In this document: piece by piece, positions 45,887 to 54,661 of the stretch
Position numbering within the stretch: the first letter of the stretch is position 1
How the letters are laid out: every line of letters begins with the position of its first letter
Assembly (NCBI RefSeq): GCF_014649115.1
Contig: NZ_BMSK01000016.1
Location: 186,572-250,571, forward strand
Reading direction: 5' to 3'
DNA length: 64,000 nt
Source: Streptomyces eurythermus
GTDB lineage: Bacteria; Actinomycetota; Actinomycetes; Streptomycetales; Streptomycetaceae
Made by a program: the position numbers and the translations under genes
Notes under the pieces: model-generated
Told to the model about the DNA's origin: nothing
Seen by the model: the letters and a program-made list of their open reading frames with translations, nothing else
The model's database searches: none

Positions 45887-46810
45887 CGCGCGATAGCGGA
45901 AGCGGGCAGCCTGGGGCGTGCGGCGGTTCGGCTAGGGGTGTCCCAGCCCGCCCTCTCGACACAGCTACGGCGTATCGAACAGGCCACGGGCGGCGAGCTG
46001 TTCGTGCGCACCAGACTCGGCGTCGAGCCCACCCCGCTGGGCGAGTTCGTGCTGTCCGCGGCACGCCGGGTGCTCGGCGAGATGGACGCTCTGACCGCGG
46101 GAACGCGAGCCGCCGCACCGCATCCGGCGCTGCGGCTCGGCTGCATCATGCTCGTCCTGGTGGACCGGTTGCTCGCACCCCTGGAGGAGGAACTGCCCGG
46201 CCATGAGGTCGACATCACCACCGAGCACTCGGCGACCACCCTCACCCGCATGCTCGGTGCCGGGAAGTACGACGTGATCCTGTACGGGGAGGTCGCCGAT
46301 TACGAAGTGCCGCTTCCCGACGGCGTGGCGGCCCGCACCCTCATACCGAAGGAACCGGCCTGCGTGCGCTTGTCGGCCGCCCACCCCCTGGCCGGGCAGG
46401 AGGAGATCGAACTCGCCGATCTGGCGGGCGAGACCTGGACGACGCTGACCGACGACGACGACGGCCCGGAAGCCATGGCCGACGCCTGCCGCCGGGCGGG
46501 CTTCACGCCGACACTGCGCTACCGGATCGCCGACCGCAAGATGCGTTGGGAACTGATCGCCGCCGGCCGGGCCATCTCCCTGTGCCAGCCCACCTCACCG
46601 CTCGTCGAGGGCACGGTACTGCGCCCGCTGGCCGGTGACCCGATCACCGGCCGCATCCGACTCGCCTGGAACCGGGCCGCAGTCACCGAACGGCGCGCCG
46701 CCCTGCTCTATCGGGCCGCGGGACGCGCGTACCTCGCCAGCATCCCCGACAACACCTTCTACCGCGCCTGGTGGGAAGCCCGCCCCGAACTCCACCCGGT
46801 CCTCGCCTGA
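45887..46810 (+). pseudogene. LysR-family regulator lacking its first residues
   Basis: About 307 codons are intact, from RAIAEAGSLGRAAVRLG (second half of the first HTH helix) through SQPALSTQLRRIEQATGGELFVRTRLG and a full substrate-binding domain to the stop. Only about a dozen N-terminal residues (normally M-x-L-R-x-L-x-x-F-x) are absent, because the sequence changes at about 45886 into the antisense of the metallopeptidase. No ATG lies nearby in frame; an upstream GTG near 45823 would give a chimeric N-terminus. It could still be partly functional, but its own promoter and start are gone. Confidence 0.78.
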
Positions 46811-46946
46811 GCGCCTCCTTGCTGTGGCGGGCCTTCACCGGACCGCTACCGATCAGAGGCCGACGCGTCGGGGAACGGACGATCCATAGGAAACTCACAG
46901 GCTGATTCATATGAGATGCACAGTCAGCGTTCCTACTGTCCTGCGC

Positions 46947-47924
46947 ATGCCGAAGCCTTCTCCCGAAGAACCGGACAACGCTCTCGTCTCCCGGCTCGTG
47001 TCCCGCCGCCGCATGCTGGTCCTGGGCGGCGCGGCCGGCGCCATTGCCCTCGGTGGGGCGGGCGCTGTCGCGAGCGCCGCCGACCGGAGCACCGCCGGCG
47101 CCGGCACTCTCGATGCGGTGAAGGCGGCCGCCTCCGCGTCCAGCGCCTGCATGTCGCTGACCACGGAGCAGATCGAGGGCCCCTACTACATCGACTACGA
47201 ACTCTTCCGGGAGAACCTGGTCGAGGACCGCGCAGGGATCCCGCTCCTCCTCGTGCTGCGTGTTGTGGACAGCGCGACCTGCAAGCCCATCCGCAACTCC
47301 GCCATCGAGATCTGGCACTGCGACGCGTCCGGCGTCTACTCCGGCTACACCCAGAACGGCAACGGCGGTGGAGGCGGTACGCCTCCCGGCCCGCCGCCCT
47401 CCGGCACGCCGACGGCACCTCCGGACGGTCCGGGCGGTCCGGGTGGCGGGGGCGGTCACGCGACCCCGACCGACGACCTCACCTGGCTGCGCGGCATCCA
47501 GATGACCGACCACCTGGGCTTCGTCACCTTCCGGACCGTCTTCCCCGGCTGGTACGCCGGCCGCGCCGTCCACGTCCACACCAAGGTGCACACCGGCGGC
47601 TCCCGCACCGCTGACGGCTACACCGGCGGACGCACCTGTCACACCGGGCAGTTCTACTTCTCCGAGGACTCGGTCAAGGCCACCGCCGGCATCGCCCCCT
47701 ACTCCGCGAACACCATCACACGGGTGACCCTCGACGAGGACTTCCTCTACCCGAAAACCGGCGCACAGGGCGGTCTGCTCGAACTCGCCTACGACAAGAA
47801 GCACATCGAGCGCGGCGTCATCGGCTACATCACGATGGCGGTCGACCCCAGCGCCACCAACGACGGCGAGGGCGCACCCGGCGGCGGCCCCGCCCCCACC
47901 GCTTCCCCGACCCCCGCCGCCTGA
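46947..47924 (+). CDS. Secreted intradiol ring-cleavage dioxygenase
   Basis: The 325-residue protein has a twin-arginine-type signal (VSRRRMLVLGGAAGAIALGG, about residues 17-36) and a protocatechuate/catechol-dioxygenase-like domain. Iron ligands appear as Tyr in GVYSGYTQNG, Tyr in FPGWYAGRAVH and His in HVHTKVH. A Gly/Pro-rich insert of about 35 residues (GGGGGTPPGPPPSG ... GGPGGGGGH) separates the first ligand from the second. Secreted intradiol enzymes of this type act on aromatic, often lignin-derived, compounds. ATG 46947 lacks a good ribosome site and may be leaderless; ATG 46911 is an alternative. Confidence 0.88.
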   Translation: MPKPSPEEPDNALVSRLVSRRRMLVLGGAAGAIALGGAGAVASAADRSTAGAGTLDAVKAAASASSACMSLTTEQIEGPYYIDYELFRENLVEDRAGIPLLLVLRVVDSATCKPIRNSAIEIWHCDASGVYSGYTQNGNGGGGGTPPGPPPSGTPTAPPDGPGGPGGGGGHATPTDDLTWLRGIQMTDHLGFVTFRTVFPGWYAGRAVHVHTKVHTGGSRTADGYTGGRTCHTGQFYFSEDSVKATAGIAPYSANTITRVTLDEDFLYPKTGAQGGLLELAYDKKHIERGVIGYITMAVDPSATNDGEGAPGGGPAPTASPTPAA

Positions 47925-47955
47925 CACGACGACCTCGTCACACGCGACGGACAGA

Positions 47956-47987
47956 GCGGCCCGGACACCATTCGGTGTCCGGGCCGC
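47956..47987. terminator. Terminator hairpin
   Basis: A perfect 14-bp stem (47956-47969 with 47974-47987) with loop ATTC lies 31 bases after the dioxygenase stop and 66 bases after the minus-strand chelatase stop. It can serve both convergent genes. Confidence 0.82.
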
Positions 47988-48053
47988 CACCTCTATGCCG
48001 GAGACGTTCGCAAACGACTGCGCCGCAGGGTCACCAGCAGCCCGCGCTTGCGG

Positions 48054-48794
48054 TCACGCGCCGAGTGCCGTCAGCGCCGGCCGCCGGGCCCGGTCGTAGC
48101 GCTCCAGCAGGACGCGGGCGACCTCCGGTGCCGCGCCCAGCACCTCGGCGCACACGTCGGCGTCCGCCGCGCCGCGCGTGATCCGGTCCGGCAGGAAGCC
48201 GGGGGCCAGCACATACGGTGCCACGGCGACCCGGGCGCAGCCGAGCCGCCGCAGTTCCCGCACCGCGTCCTCGGTGCGGGGGAGGGATGCGGAGGCGAAC
48301 GCAGGCCGCACGGCGCACCAACCGGTGTGCCGCCACTCCCGCGCGATGTCAGCGATCACTGCGATCGCCTCCGGGTCGGAGGACCCCGCCGAGGCCAGCA
48401 CGACCCCGGTCGAGGGCTTGTCGGCGGGCGTCAGCCCCGCCTCGTACAGCCGCCGTTCCAGCGCGGACAGCAGCAGCGGCGACGGGCCGAGCACCTCCGC
48501 CTGCCGGATCCGCAGCCGCGCCGGGGCGTCCCGCAGCACGGCCGGGATATCGGCCTTGGCGTGGAACGCCCGGGTCAGCAGCAGCGGCAGGGCGACCACG
48601 TCCCGGACGCCCTGGGCCGCCAGCGACTCCAGCACCCCGTGCACGGACGGGACGTTGAAGTCCAGGAAGCCGGTCTCCACGCGCAGCCCGGGCCGCAGCG
48701 ACCGCACCCGTTCCACGAGGGCGTGCACGGTCGTCGCGTGCCGCGGGTCGCGGCTGCCGTGGGCGATGACGAGGAGAACCGGCCTGGTACGCAT
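48054..48794 (-). CDS. Sirohydrochlorin chelatase (CbiX/SirB-like)
   Basis: The 246-residue protein has two repeated chelatase half-domains. The metal-binding His residues are seen in VIAHGSRD (about residue 12) and LLLTRAFHAKADIP (about 78). It inserts ferrous iron into sirohydrochlorin to give siroheme, the cofactor of the sulfite reductase encoded at the head of this sulfur block; a cobalt-chelatase role is the main alternative. It begins 6 bases after the ABC permease stop and is the last gene of that run. Confidence 0.9.
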   Translation of the reverse strand: MRTRPVLLVIAHGSRDPRHATTVHALVERVRSLRPGLRVETGFLDFNVPSVHGVLESLAAQGVRDVVALPLLLTRAFHAKADIPAVLRDAPARLRIRQAEVLGPSPLLLSALERRLYEAGLTPADKPSTGVVLASAGSSDPEAIAVIADIAREWRHTGWCAVRPAFASASLPRTEDAVRELRRLGCARVAVAPYVLAPGFLPDRITRGAADADVCAEVLGAAPEVARVLLERYDRARRPALTALGA

Positions 48795-48800
48795 GGGACG

Positions 48801-49679
48801 TCAGCTCTTCACCAGCAGGCCGCGGCTGCGCAGCACCCACCGCTCCAGCGGACTGAAGATCAGCAGGTCGATGGCGATGCCGACGAACAGGATGAGCAGG
48901 ATCGCCTCGAACACCATCGCCATGTCGCTGGCGGTACGGCCGTTCTCCAGCAACTGGCCGAGGCCCACGCCGAGATCGGGGAACTGGGCGATGATCTCCG
49001 CGGCCATCAGCGAACGCCAGGAGAACGCCCAGCCCTGCTTCAGACCCGCCACATAGCCGGGCAGCGAGGCCGGCAGAGTGACGTACCAGACGCCCTTGGC
49101 ACCCGTGGCGCCCATGGTGCGGCCCGCGCGCAGGAACAGCGGCGGCACCTGGTCGACGCCGGACACCAGGCCGTTGGCGATGGACGGCACGGCGCCGAGC
49201 AGGATCACCGCGTACATCATCGAGTTGTTCAGCCCCAGCCAGATCACGGCCGGCGGCACCCACGCCACCGACGGCAGCGACTGGAGCCCGGACAGGATCG
49301 GGCCGATGGCCGCGCGCACGAACTTCACCCGGGCCACCAGCAGACCCAGCGGAGTGCCGATGACCAGTGCGAACGCGAAGCCCAGCAGACCGCGCGAGAC
49401 ACTGGTCCAGATGTAGCCGAGCAGCTCGCCCCGCAGCCAGGCGTCCCGGAACGCGCTGCCCACCGCGCCCGGCGAGGGCAGCTTCGACGGGTCGTCCACG
49501 ACCGGGTACAGGATGTACCAGACCACCAGGACCACCGCGATGGCGGCGACCGGCGGCAGGATCTTGTCGACGAGGGTCTCGCGCAGCGGGGGGCGGCCCG
49601 TGGCCGTGGTCTCCAGCGCGTCCAGGCCGGCCTCGACGCTCCCGGCGTCCGGGACCGGTGTCGTCTCAGTGCTGGCCAT
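48801..49679 (-). CDS. ABC transporter permease, sulfonate/nitrate/taurine type
   Basis: The 292-residue protein has six membrane segments and the permease signature in AGRTMGATGAKGVWYVTLPASLPGYVAGLKQ (EAA loop). It resembles SsuC/TauC. ATG 49679 lies inside the 3' end of the ATPase gene (14-base overlap), showing translational coupling. It belongs to the minus-strand set of binding protein, ATPase, permease and chelatase. Confidence 0.9.
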   Translation of the reverse strand: MASTETTPVPDAGSVEAGLDALETTATGRPPLRETLVDKILPPVAAIAVVLVVWYILYPVVDDPSKLPSPGAVGSAFRDAWLRGELLGYIWTSVSRGLLGFAFALVIGTPLGLLVARVKFVRAAIGPILSGLQSLPSVAWVPPAVIWLGLNNSMMYAVILLGAVPSIANGLVSGVDQVPPLFLRAGRTMGATGAKGVWYVTLPASLPGYVAGLKQGWAFSWRSLMAAEIIAQFPDLGVGLGQLLENGRTASDMAMVFEAILLILFVGIAIDLLIFSPLERWVLRSRGLLVKS

Positions 49680-50445
49680 GGCGGCGGATCTCCCCACGCA
49701 GTACATCGGTTATCTCAAGGGACAGTTCGGCCACGGGCGCGTCCTCGATGCGGCGCGGCTGCGGGAGGTCCACGCGCCACTCGCGCGCGATCCGGCCCGG
49801 GCGGGAGGACAGCAGGACCACCCGCTGCGCGAGCCGCACCGCCTCGCGCACATTGTGCGTGACGAACAGGACGGAGAGCCCGGTCTCCGCCCAGATCCGG
49901 GTCAGCTCGTCGTGCAGCACGTCCCGGGTGATGGCGTCGAGCGCGGCGAACGGCTCGTCCATCAGCAGCATGTTGCTCTCCTGGGCCAGCGCGCGGGCCA
50001 TCGCCACCCGCTGGCGCATACCGCCGGACAGCTCGTGCACCCGCTTGCCGTAGGCACCCTTCAGCCGGACCAGTTCGAGCAGTTCCTCGGCCTTGCCGCG
50101 CCGCTCGGGCTTGGGAACGCCCCGCAGCTTCAGGGCAAGTTCGATGTTCTTGCCCGCGGTCAGCCACGGGAACAGGGCGTGTTCCTGGAACATCAGGGCG
50201 GGGCGGCCGTCCGTGGTGATGGAGCCGGCGCTCGGCCGGTCCAGGCCCGCCACCAGGTTCAGCAGCGTGGACTTGCCGCAGCCCGAGGCCCCCAGGAGGG
50301 TGACGAACTCACCCGGCGCGACATCGATGCTGATGTCGTCCAGGACGAGCTGCTGCCCGCCCGGGGTCGCGAAGGACTTCGAGACGTGCTCAAGGCGTGC
50401 CGCGAACTCGACGCTCTCGTCGGCCTTGGCGAGGGTCGTGGCCAT
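49666..50445 (-). CDS. ABC transporter ATPase, sulfonate/nitrate/taurine type
   Basis: The 259-residue ATPase has Walker A GASGCGKST (about residues 52-60), signature LSGGMRQRVAMARAL (about 140) and Walker B MLLMDEPFAALD (about 160). The FQEHALFPWLT segment is typical of SsuB/TauB. I prefer ATG 50445 because AGGAGG sits 8 bases upstream; the next upstream GTG overlaps that ribosome site. Confidence 0.92.
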   Translation of the reverse strand: MATTLAKADESVEFAARLEHVSKSFATPGGQQLVLDDISIDVAPGEFVTLLGASGCGKSTLLNLVAGLDRPSAGSITTDGRPALMFQEHALFPWLTAGKNIELALKLRGVPKPERRGKAEELLELVRLKGAYGKRVHELSGGMRQRVAMARALAQESNMLLMDEPFAALDAITRDVLHDELTRIWAETGLSVLFVTHNVREAVRLAQRVVLLSSRPGRIAREWRVDLPQPRRIEDAPVAELSLEITDVLRGEIRRHGQH

Positions 50446-50481
50446 GGTCGTCACCTCCTGGGGACGCGTCGGTCAGGGGCG

Positions 50482-51591
50482 TCAGCTGGTGCCGAGGCCG
50501 GCGGCGTCGACCGCGGGACGGCCCTCGGCCTTGAGGACCTTGTTGAGGATCGTGAGGTCGTAGATCCCCTTCAGGTCCGGCTTCTCCAGCAGACCGGCCT
50601 TGACCGCGTGCTCGGCCTCGGTGTCGAGGGTGGCGGCCAGCGGGTCGTCGGTGAACTGGATGGACTTCCAGGCCGGGTCGAGGATCTTCGCCGGGAGCGC
50701 CTTGCCGGAGTCCGTCTCCAGCCGCTGGTTCGCGGCGGCCTTCGCCTCGTCCGGGTGGGCGTTGATCCACTTGTTGGTCTCGACCGACGCCTTCAGGACG
50801 GCCTCGACCGCCTTCGGGTGGTTCTTCAGGAAGTCCTGCCGCACGATGATGTTCGTGATCACGAACTTCTTGTCCGGCCAGAGCGTCGACTCGTCCAGGA
50901 GCACCTTGGCGCCCTCGGCGACCAGCTTCGACGCGGTCGGCTCCGGCACCCACGCGCCGTCGACCGAGCCGGACTTGTAGGCGTCCGGGGTGATCTTGTT
51001 GTCCGTGCGGACGACGGTGACATCACCCTTGCCGCTCTGCGCGTCGACCTTCCAGCCCTGGTCGGCGGCCCAGTTGAGGAACGCCACGTCCTGCGTGTTG
51101 CCGAGCTGGGGCGTGGCGATCTTCTTGCCCTCGACGTCCTTCAGGGACTTGATCTTCGCCGGGTTGACGACCAGCTTCACCCCGCCGGAGGCCGAACCGC
51201 CGATGATCTTCAGGCTCTTGCCGTTGGACTTGGTGTAGCCGTTGATGGCGGGGGACGGGCCGATCCAGCCGATGTCGATGGAGCCGGCGTTGAGGGCCTC
51301 GATCTCGGACGGGCCGGCGTTGAAGATGGCGGGCTTGACCGTGGTGGCGCCCAGCTCCTTCTGAAAGAAGCCCTTCTGCACGCCGACCAGGGCGGTGGCG
51401 TGGGTCAGGTTGCCGAAGTAGCCGATCTTGACGGAGTCGAGCCCGTCGGTCTTCTCGGCGCCGGCGGCGATCTTGGCGGTGCCGTCGTCCTTGGCCTCGG
51501 AGCCGTAGCCGCAGGCGGCCAGCGTGAGCAGGGGAAGAGCGGCGATGGCCGCTATGCCGCGGCGCAGGAGCGATGAGCTGATGGCAGGCAC
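50482..51591 (-). CDS. ABC transporter substrate-binding lipoprotein, sulfonate/nitrate/taurine type
   Basis: The 369-residue protein has a signal with lipobox TLAAC (about residue 26) and a mature domain like SsuA/TauA/NrtA: VKIGYFGNLTHATALVGVQKGFFQKELG, then FNAGPSEIEALNAGSIDIGWIGPSPAING. The ligand could be sulfonate, taurine or possibly an inorganic sulfur oxyanion, given its place next to cysN. GTG 51591 has AGAGGA upstream. The 237-base gap to cysN probably carries its promoter. Confidence 0.9.
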   Translation of the reverse strand: MPAISSSLLRRGIAAIAALPLLTLAACGYGSEAKDDGTAKIAAGAEKTDGLDSVKIGYFGNLTHATALVGVQKGFFQKELGATTVKPAIFNAGPSEIEALNAGSIDIGWIGPSPAINGYTKSNGKSLKIIGGSASGGVKLVVNPAKIKSLKDVEGKKIATPQLGNTQDVAFLNWAADQGWKVDAQSGKGDVTVVRTDNKITPDAYKSGSVDGAWVPEPTASKLVAEGAKVLLDESTLWPDKKFVITNIIVRQDFLKNHPKAVEAVLKASVETNKWINAHPDEAKAAANQRLETDSGKALPAKILDPAWKSIQFTDDPLAATLDTEAEHAVKAGLLEKPDLKGIYDLTILNKVLKAEGRPAVDAAGLGTS

Positions 51592-51722
51592 GGGAGGGTT
51601 TCCTCTCGTTGGCCCGGCGGTCACGGTCTCTCAGGTCGTGGCCGGGAGTTCGGCTGGAGGTCTTCGTCGCTTCCGGGACGACGCCGGGTGGGGGGAGCGG
51701 GCGCGCGAGCGGTGCGCGTACG

Positions 51723-51827
51723 TCAGCGCACACATCGCGCGACTCCACCCTGTCCGCTGCCGAGGGCGCCGCTGCCGACGCGGCCGCCCTCCTTGGCGAA
51801 CGTCGAGTAGACGTCGGGTGTCCTCAT
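51723..51827 (-). CDS. Possible 34-residue ORF between cysN and the sulfur ABC operon
   Basis: An ATG at 51827 lies one base after the cysN stop and opens 34 codons, Gly-rich, ending Arg-Cys-Val-Arg-stop. The near-terminal Cys codon and the position just ahead of a sulfur transporter operon make a cysteine-responsive leader conceivable, but the sequence is unlike the established SRRHVDL-type leader upstream of the reductase. It may be chance. Confidence 0.3.
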   Translation of the reverse strand: MRTPDVYSTFAKEGGRVGSGALGSGQGGVARCVR

Positions 51828-51828
51828 G

Positions 51829-53160
51829 TCAGAAGTCCCAGCCGTTGTCGGCCTCGTCCTTGACCGGCTCCGGCGCGGCGAACGACTCGCCGACCATGCC
51901 CGCGGTCAGCGTGGTGCCGTCGGCGGGGTCGATCAGGATGAAGGAGCCGGTGCGGCGCGAGTCGGCGTAGGAGTCGACCGGCAGCGGCTCGGCGGTACGG
52001 ATCTTCACCCGGCCGATGTCGTTGGCGACGAGCCGGCCCGGGTGCGGGTGCAGGGACAGGTCGTCGAGCGTGAGCCGGGACGGGATGTCCTTCACGATCG
52101 CCTTGACCGTGCGGGTGCCGTGCTTGAGCAGTACCCGGTGGCCCACGGTGAGGGGCGCGTCGGCGACATGGCAGACGGTCGCCTCCACGTCCTGCGTGGT
52201 GGCCGGGGCGTCCTTCGTCGGCACGATCAGGTCGCCGCGCGAGACGTCGATGTCGTCCTGGAGCAGCACCGTCACCGACTGCGTCGTCCAGGCCACGTCG
52301 ACCGGCTCGCCCAGCAGATCGATGCCGGCGATCCGGGTGGTCCGCCCGGACGGCAGGACCGTGACCTCCTCGCCGACCCGGAAGGTGCCGGCCGCGATCT
52401 GGCCCGCGTAGCCCCGGTAGTCGGGGTGCTCGGCGGTCTGCGGCCGGATCACGTACTGCACGGGCAGCCGCGCGTGGCAGTGCGCCAGGTCGTGGCTGAC
52501 CGGCACGGTCTCCAGGTGCTCCAGCACGGTGGGACCGCCGTACCAGTCCATGTTCGCGCTCGGCTCCACCACGTTGTCCCCGGCCAGCGCCGAGATCGGT
52601 ATCGCGGTGACCTCCGGGACGCCCAGCTCGGTCGCGTACGCCGTGAACTCCTCGGCGATTCCCGCGAAGACCCGCTCCTCGTACCCGACGAGGTCCATCT
52701 TGTTCACGGCCAGCACGACGTGCGGGACGCGCAGCAGGGCGGCGATGGCCGCGTGCCGGCGGGTCTGCTCGACCACGCCGTTGCGGGCGTCGACCAGGAT
52801 GACGGTCAGCTCGGCGGTGGAGGCGCCGGTGACCATGTTCCGGGTGTACTGCACATGGCCCGGGGTGTCGGCGAGGATGAACCGGCGCCGGGGCGTGGCG
52901 AAGTAGCGGTAGGCGACGTCGATGGTGATGCCCTGCTCCCGTTCGGCGCGCAGGCCGTCGGTGAGGAGGGCGAGGTCCGGGCCGTCCTGGCCGCGGCTCG
53001 CGGAGACCCGCTCCACGGCCTCCAGCTGGTCGGCGAGGACCGACTTGGAGTCGTGCAGCAGCCGTCCGACGAGGGTGGACTTGCCGTCGTCGACGGAGCC
53101 GGCGGTGGCGAACCGCAGCAGGGTGGTGGCCGAGAGCGCCTCGGTCGTGGTCGTGCTCAT
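51829..53160 (-). CDS. cysN: Sulfate adenylyltransferase large subunit (GTPase)
   Basis: CysN couples GTP hydrolysis to APS formation by CysD. The 443-residue product has the GTPase motifs G1 GSVDDGKST (about residues 21-29), G3 DTPGH (about 97) and G4 NKMD (about 150), followed by EF-Tu-like beta-barrel domains. It ends without an APS-kinase domain, as expected, since cysC is separate. The start ATG 53160 lies 2 bases beyond the cysD stop. Confidence 0.96.
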   Translation of the reverse strand: MSTTTTEALSATTLLRFATAGSVDDGKSTLVGRLLHDSKSVLADQLEAVERVSASRGQDGPDLALLTDGLRAEREQGITIDVAYRYFATPRRRFILADTPGHVQYTRNMVTGASTAELTVILVDARNGVVEQTRRHAAIAALLRVPHVVLAVNKMDLVGYEERVFAGIAEEFTAYATELGVPEVTAIPISALAGDNVVEPSANMDWYGGPTVLEHLETVPVSHDLAHCHARLPVQYVIRPQTAEHPDYRGYAGQIAAGTFRVGEEVTVLPSGRTTRIAGIDLLGEPVDVAWTTQSVTVLLQDDIDVSRGDLIVPTKDAPATTQDVEATVCHVADAPLTVGHRVLLKHGTRTVKAIVKDIPSRLTLDDLSLHPHPGRLVANDIGRVKIRTAEPLPVDSYADSRRTGSFILIDPADGTTLTAGMVGESFAAPEPVKDEADNGWDF

Positions 53161-53162
53161 GC

Positions 53163-54098
53163 CTAGAAGTACCCCTCGCGCTTGCGGTCTTCCATCGCGG
53201 CCTCGGACAGCTTGTCGTCGGCGCGGGTCGCACCGCGCTCGGTCAGCCGGGACGCCGCGATCTCGGCGATGACCTTCTCGATGGTGCCGCCGTCGGAGTC
53301 GACCGCGCCGGTGCAGGACATGTCGCCGACGGTGCGGTAGCGCACCCGCCGCTTTTCGACGGTCTCGCCGTCCTTCGGGCCGCCCCACTCGCCGGCGGTC
53401 AGCCACATGCCGGAACGCTGGAACACCTCGCGTTCGTGCGCGTAGTAGATCTGCGGCAGTTCGATGTCCTCGCGGGCGATGTACTGCCACACGTCCAGCT
53501 CGGTCCAGTTGGACAGCGGGAAGACGCGGACGTGCTCGCCGGGGGCGTGCCGGCCGTTGTACAGGTTCCACAGCTCCGGACGCTGGCGGCGCGGGTCCCA
53601 CTGGGAGAACTCGTCGCGCAGGGAGAAGACGCGCTCCTTGGCGCGGGCCTTCTCCTCGTCGCGGCGCCCGCCGCCGAAGACGGCGTCGAACCTCTCGCTC
53701 TGGATCTTCTCGGTGAGCGGGAGCGTCTGGAGCGGGTTGCGGGTGCCGTCGGGACGTTCCTTGAGCACACCGCGGTCGATGTAGTCCTGGACGGAGGCCA
53801 CATGGAGGCGCAGCCCATGTGCGGCCGCCACACGGTCCCGGTACTCGAGGACCTCCGGGAAGTTGTGTCCCGTGTCCACATGCAGCAGGGAGAAGGGGAT
53901 CGAGGCCGGGGCGAACGCCTTCAGCGCGAGGTGCAGCATGACGATGGAGTCCTTGCCGCCGGAGAACAGGATCACCGGGTTCTCGAACTCGCCCGCCACC
54001 TCGCGGAAGATGTGCACCGCCTCGGACTCCAGCGCGTCCAGGTGCGACAGGGCGTACGGGCTCTCCGTGCCGCCGTCCGTCTTGGCGACCGTGGTCAT
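53163..54098 (-). CDS. cysD: Sulfate adenylyltransferase small subunit
   Basis: CysD forms adenosine 5'-phosphosulfate from ATP and sulfate. The 311-residue product has the PP-loop SGGKDSIVMLHLALKAF (about residues 46-62), LLHVDTGHNFPEVLEYRD, the FGGGRRDEEKARAKER segment and the C-terminal RYRTVGDMSCTGAV. ATG 54098 overlaps the cysC stop by 4 bases, so expression is coupled. Confidence 0.97.
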   Translation of the reverse strand: MTTVAKTDGGTESPYALSHLDALESEAVHIFREVAGEFENPVILFSGGKDSIVMLHLALKAFAPASIPFSLLHVDTGHNFPEVLEYRDRVAAAHGLRLHVASVQDYIDRGVLKERPDGTRNPLQTLPLTEKIQSERFDAVFGGGRRDEEKARAKERVFSLRDEFSQWDPRRQRPELWNLYNGRHAPGEHVRVFPLSNWTELDVWQYIAREDIELPQIYYAHEREVFQRSGMWLTAGEWGGPKDGETVEKRRVRYRTVGDMSCTGAVDSDGGTIEKVIAEIAASRLTERGATRADDKLSEAAMEDRKREGYF

Positions 54099-54661
54099 GC
54101 CAGTCCCCTCTCGCTCAGCAGCGCGTACACCGACGCCGCGGACTCCTGGACCGTCTGGTGCTGCGACTCGATCCGCATATCGGGCGTCTCCGGCTCCTCG
54201 TACGGGTCGTCGACCCCGGTGAGCCCGGACAGCTCGCCCGCGGCCTGCTTGGCGTACAGCCCCTTCACATCGCGCACGCTGCACACCTCGACCGGGGTCG
54301 CCACATGGATCTCCAGATACGGCGTCCCGTTCTCCTCGTGCCGCTTGCGCACCGCCTCCCGGCTGTCCGCGTACGGCGCGATCACCGGCACCAGCGCCTT
54401 GACGCCGTTGCGGGCGAGCAGTTCGGCGACGAAGCCGATGCGCTGGACGTTGGTGTGCCGGTCCTCCCGGGAAAAGCCGAGCCCGGCCGAGATGAACTCG
54501 CGGATCTCGTCGCCGTCGAGCACCTCCACGCGGTGGCCCTCGGCACGCAGCCGGCCCGCCAGCTCGTACGCGATGGTGGTCTTGCCGGCGCTCGGCAGAC
54601 CCGTGAGCCAGACGGTGGCTCCGGTCGTCACGTGCATCTCCTGGATCTGGTCGTTCGTCAT
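54095..54661 (-). CDS. cysC: Adenylylsulfate (APS) kinase
   Basis: The 188-residue kinase phosphorylates APS to PAPS. Walker A is GLPSAGKTT (about residues 21-29), and LDGDEIREFISAGLGFSREDR and GLYAKQAAGELSGLTGVDDPYE are characteristic. Its presence beside an APS-type CysH means PAPS is available for sulfotransferases or a second reductive route. ATG 54661 overlaps the cysH stop; ATG at codon 9 (MHVTTGAT) is an alternative. Confidence 0.95.
   Translation of the reverse strand: MTNDQIQEMHVTTGATVWLTGLPSAGKTTIAYELAGRLRAEGHRVEVLDGDEIREFISAGLGFSREDRHTNVQRIGFVAELLARNGVKALVPVIAPYADSREAVRKRHEENGTPYLEIHVATPVEVCSVRDVKGLYAKQAAGELSGLTGVDDPYEEPETPDMRIESQHQTVQESAASVYALLSERGLA

Noticed and set aside
46683..47990. 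Long minus-strand open frame antisense to the dioxygenase gene
   Set aside because: It is repetitive Gly/Val/Ala/Asp shadow sequence, while the plus strand encodes a complete dioxygenase with metal ligands.
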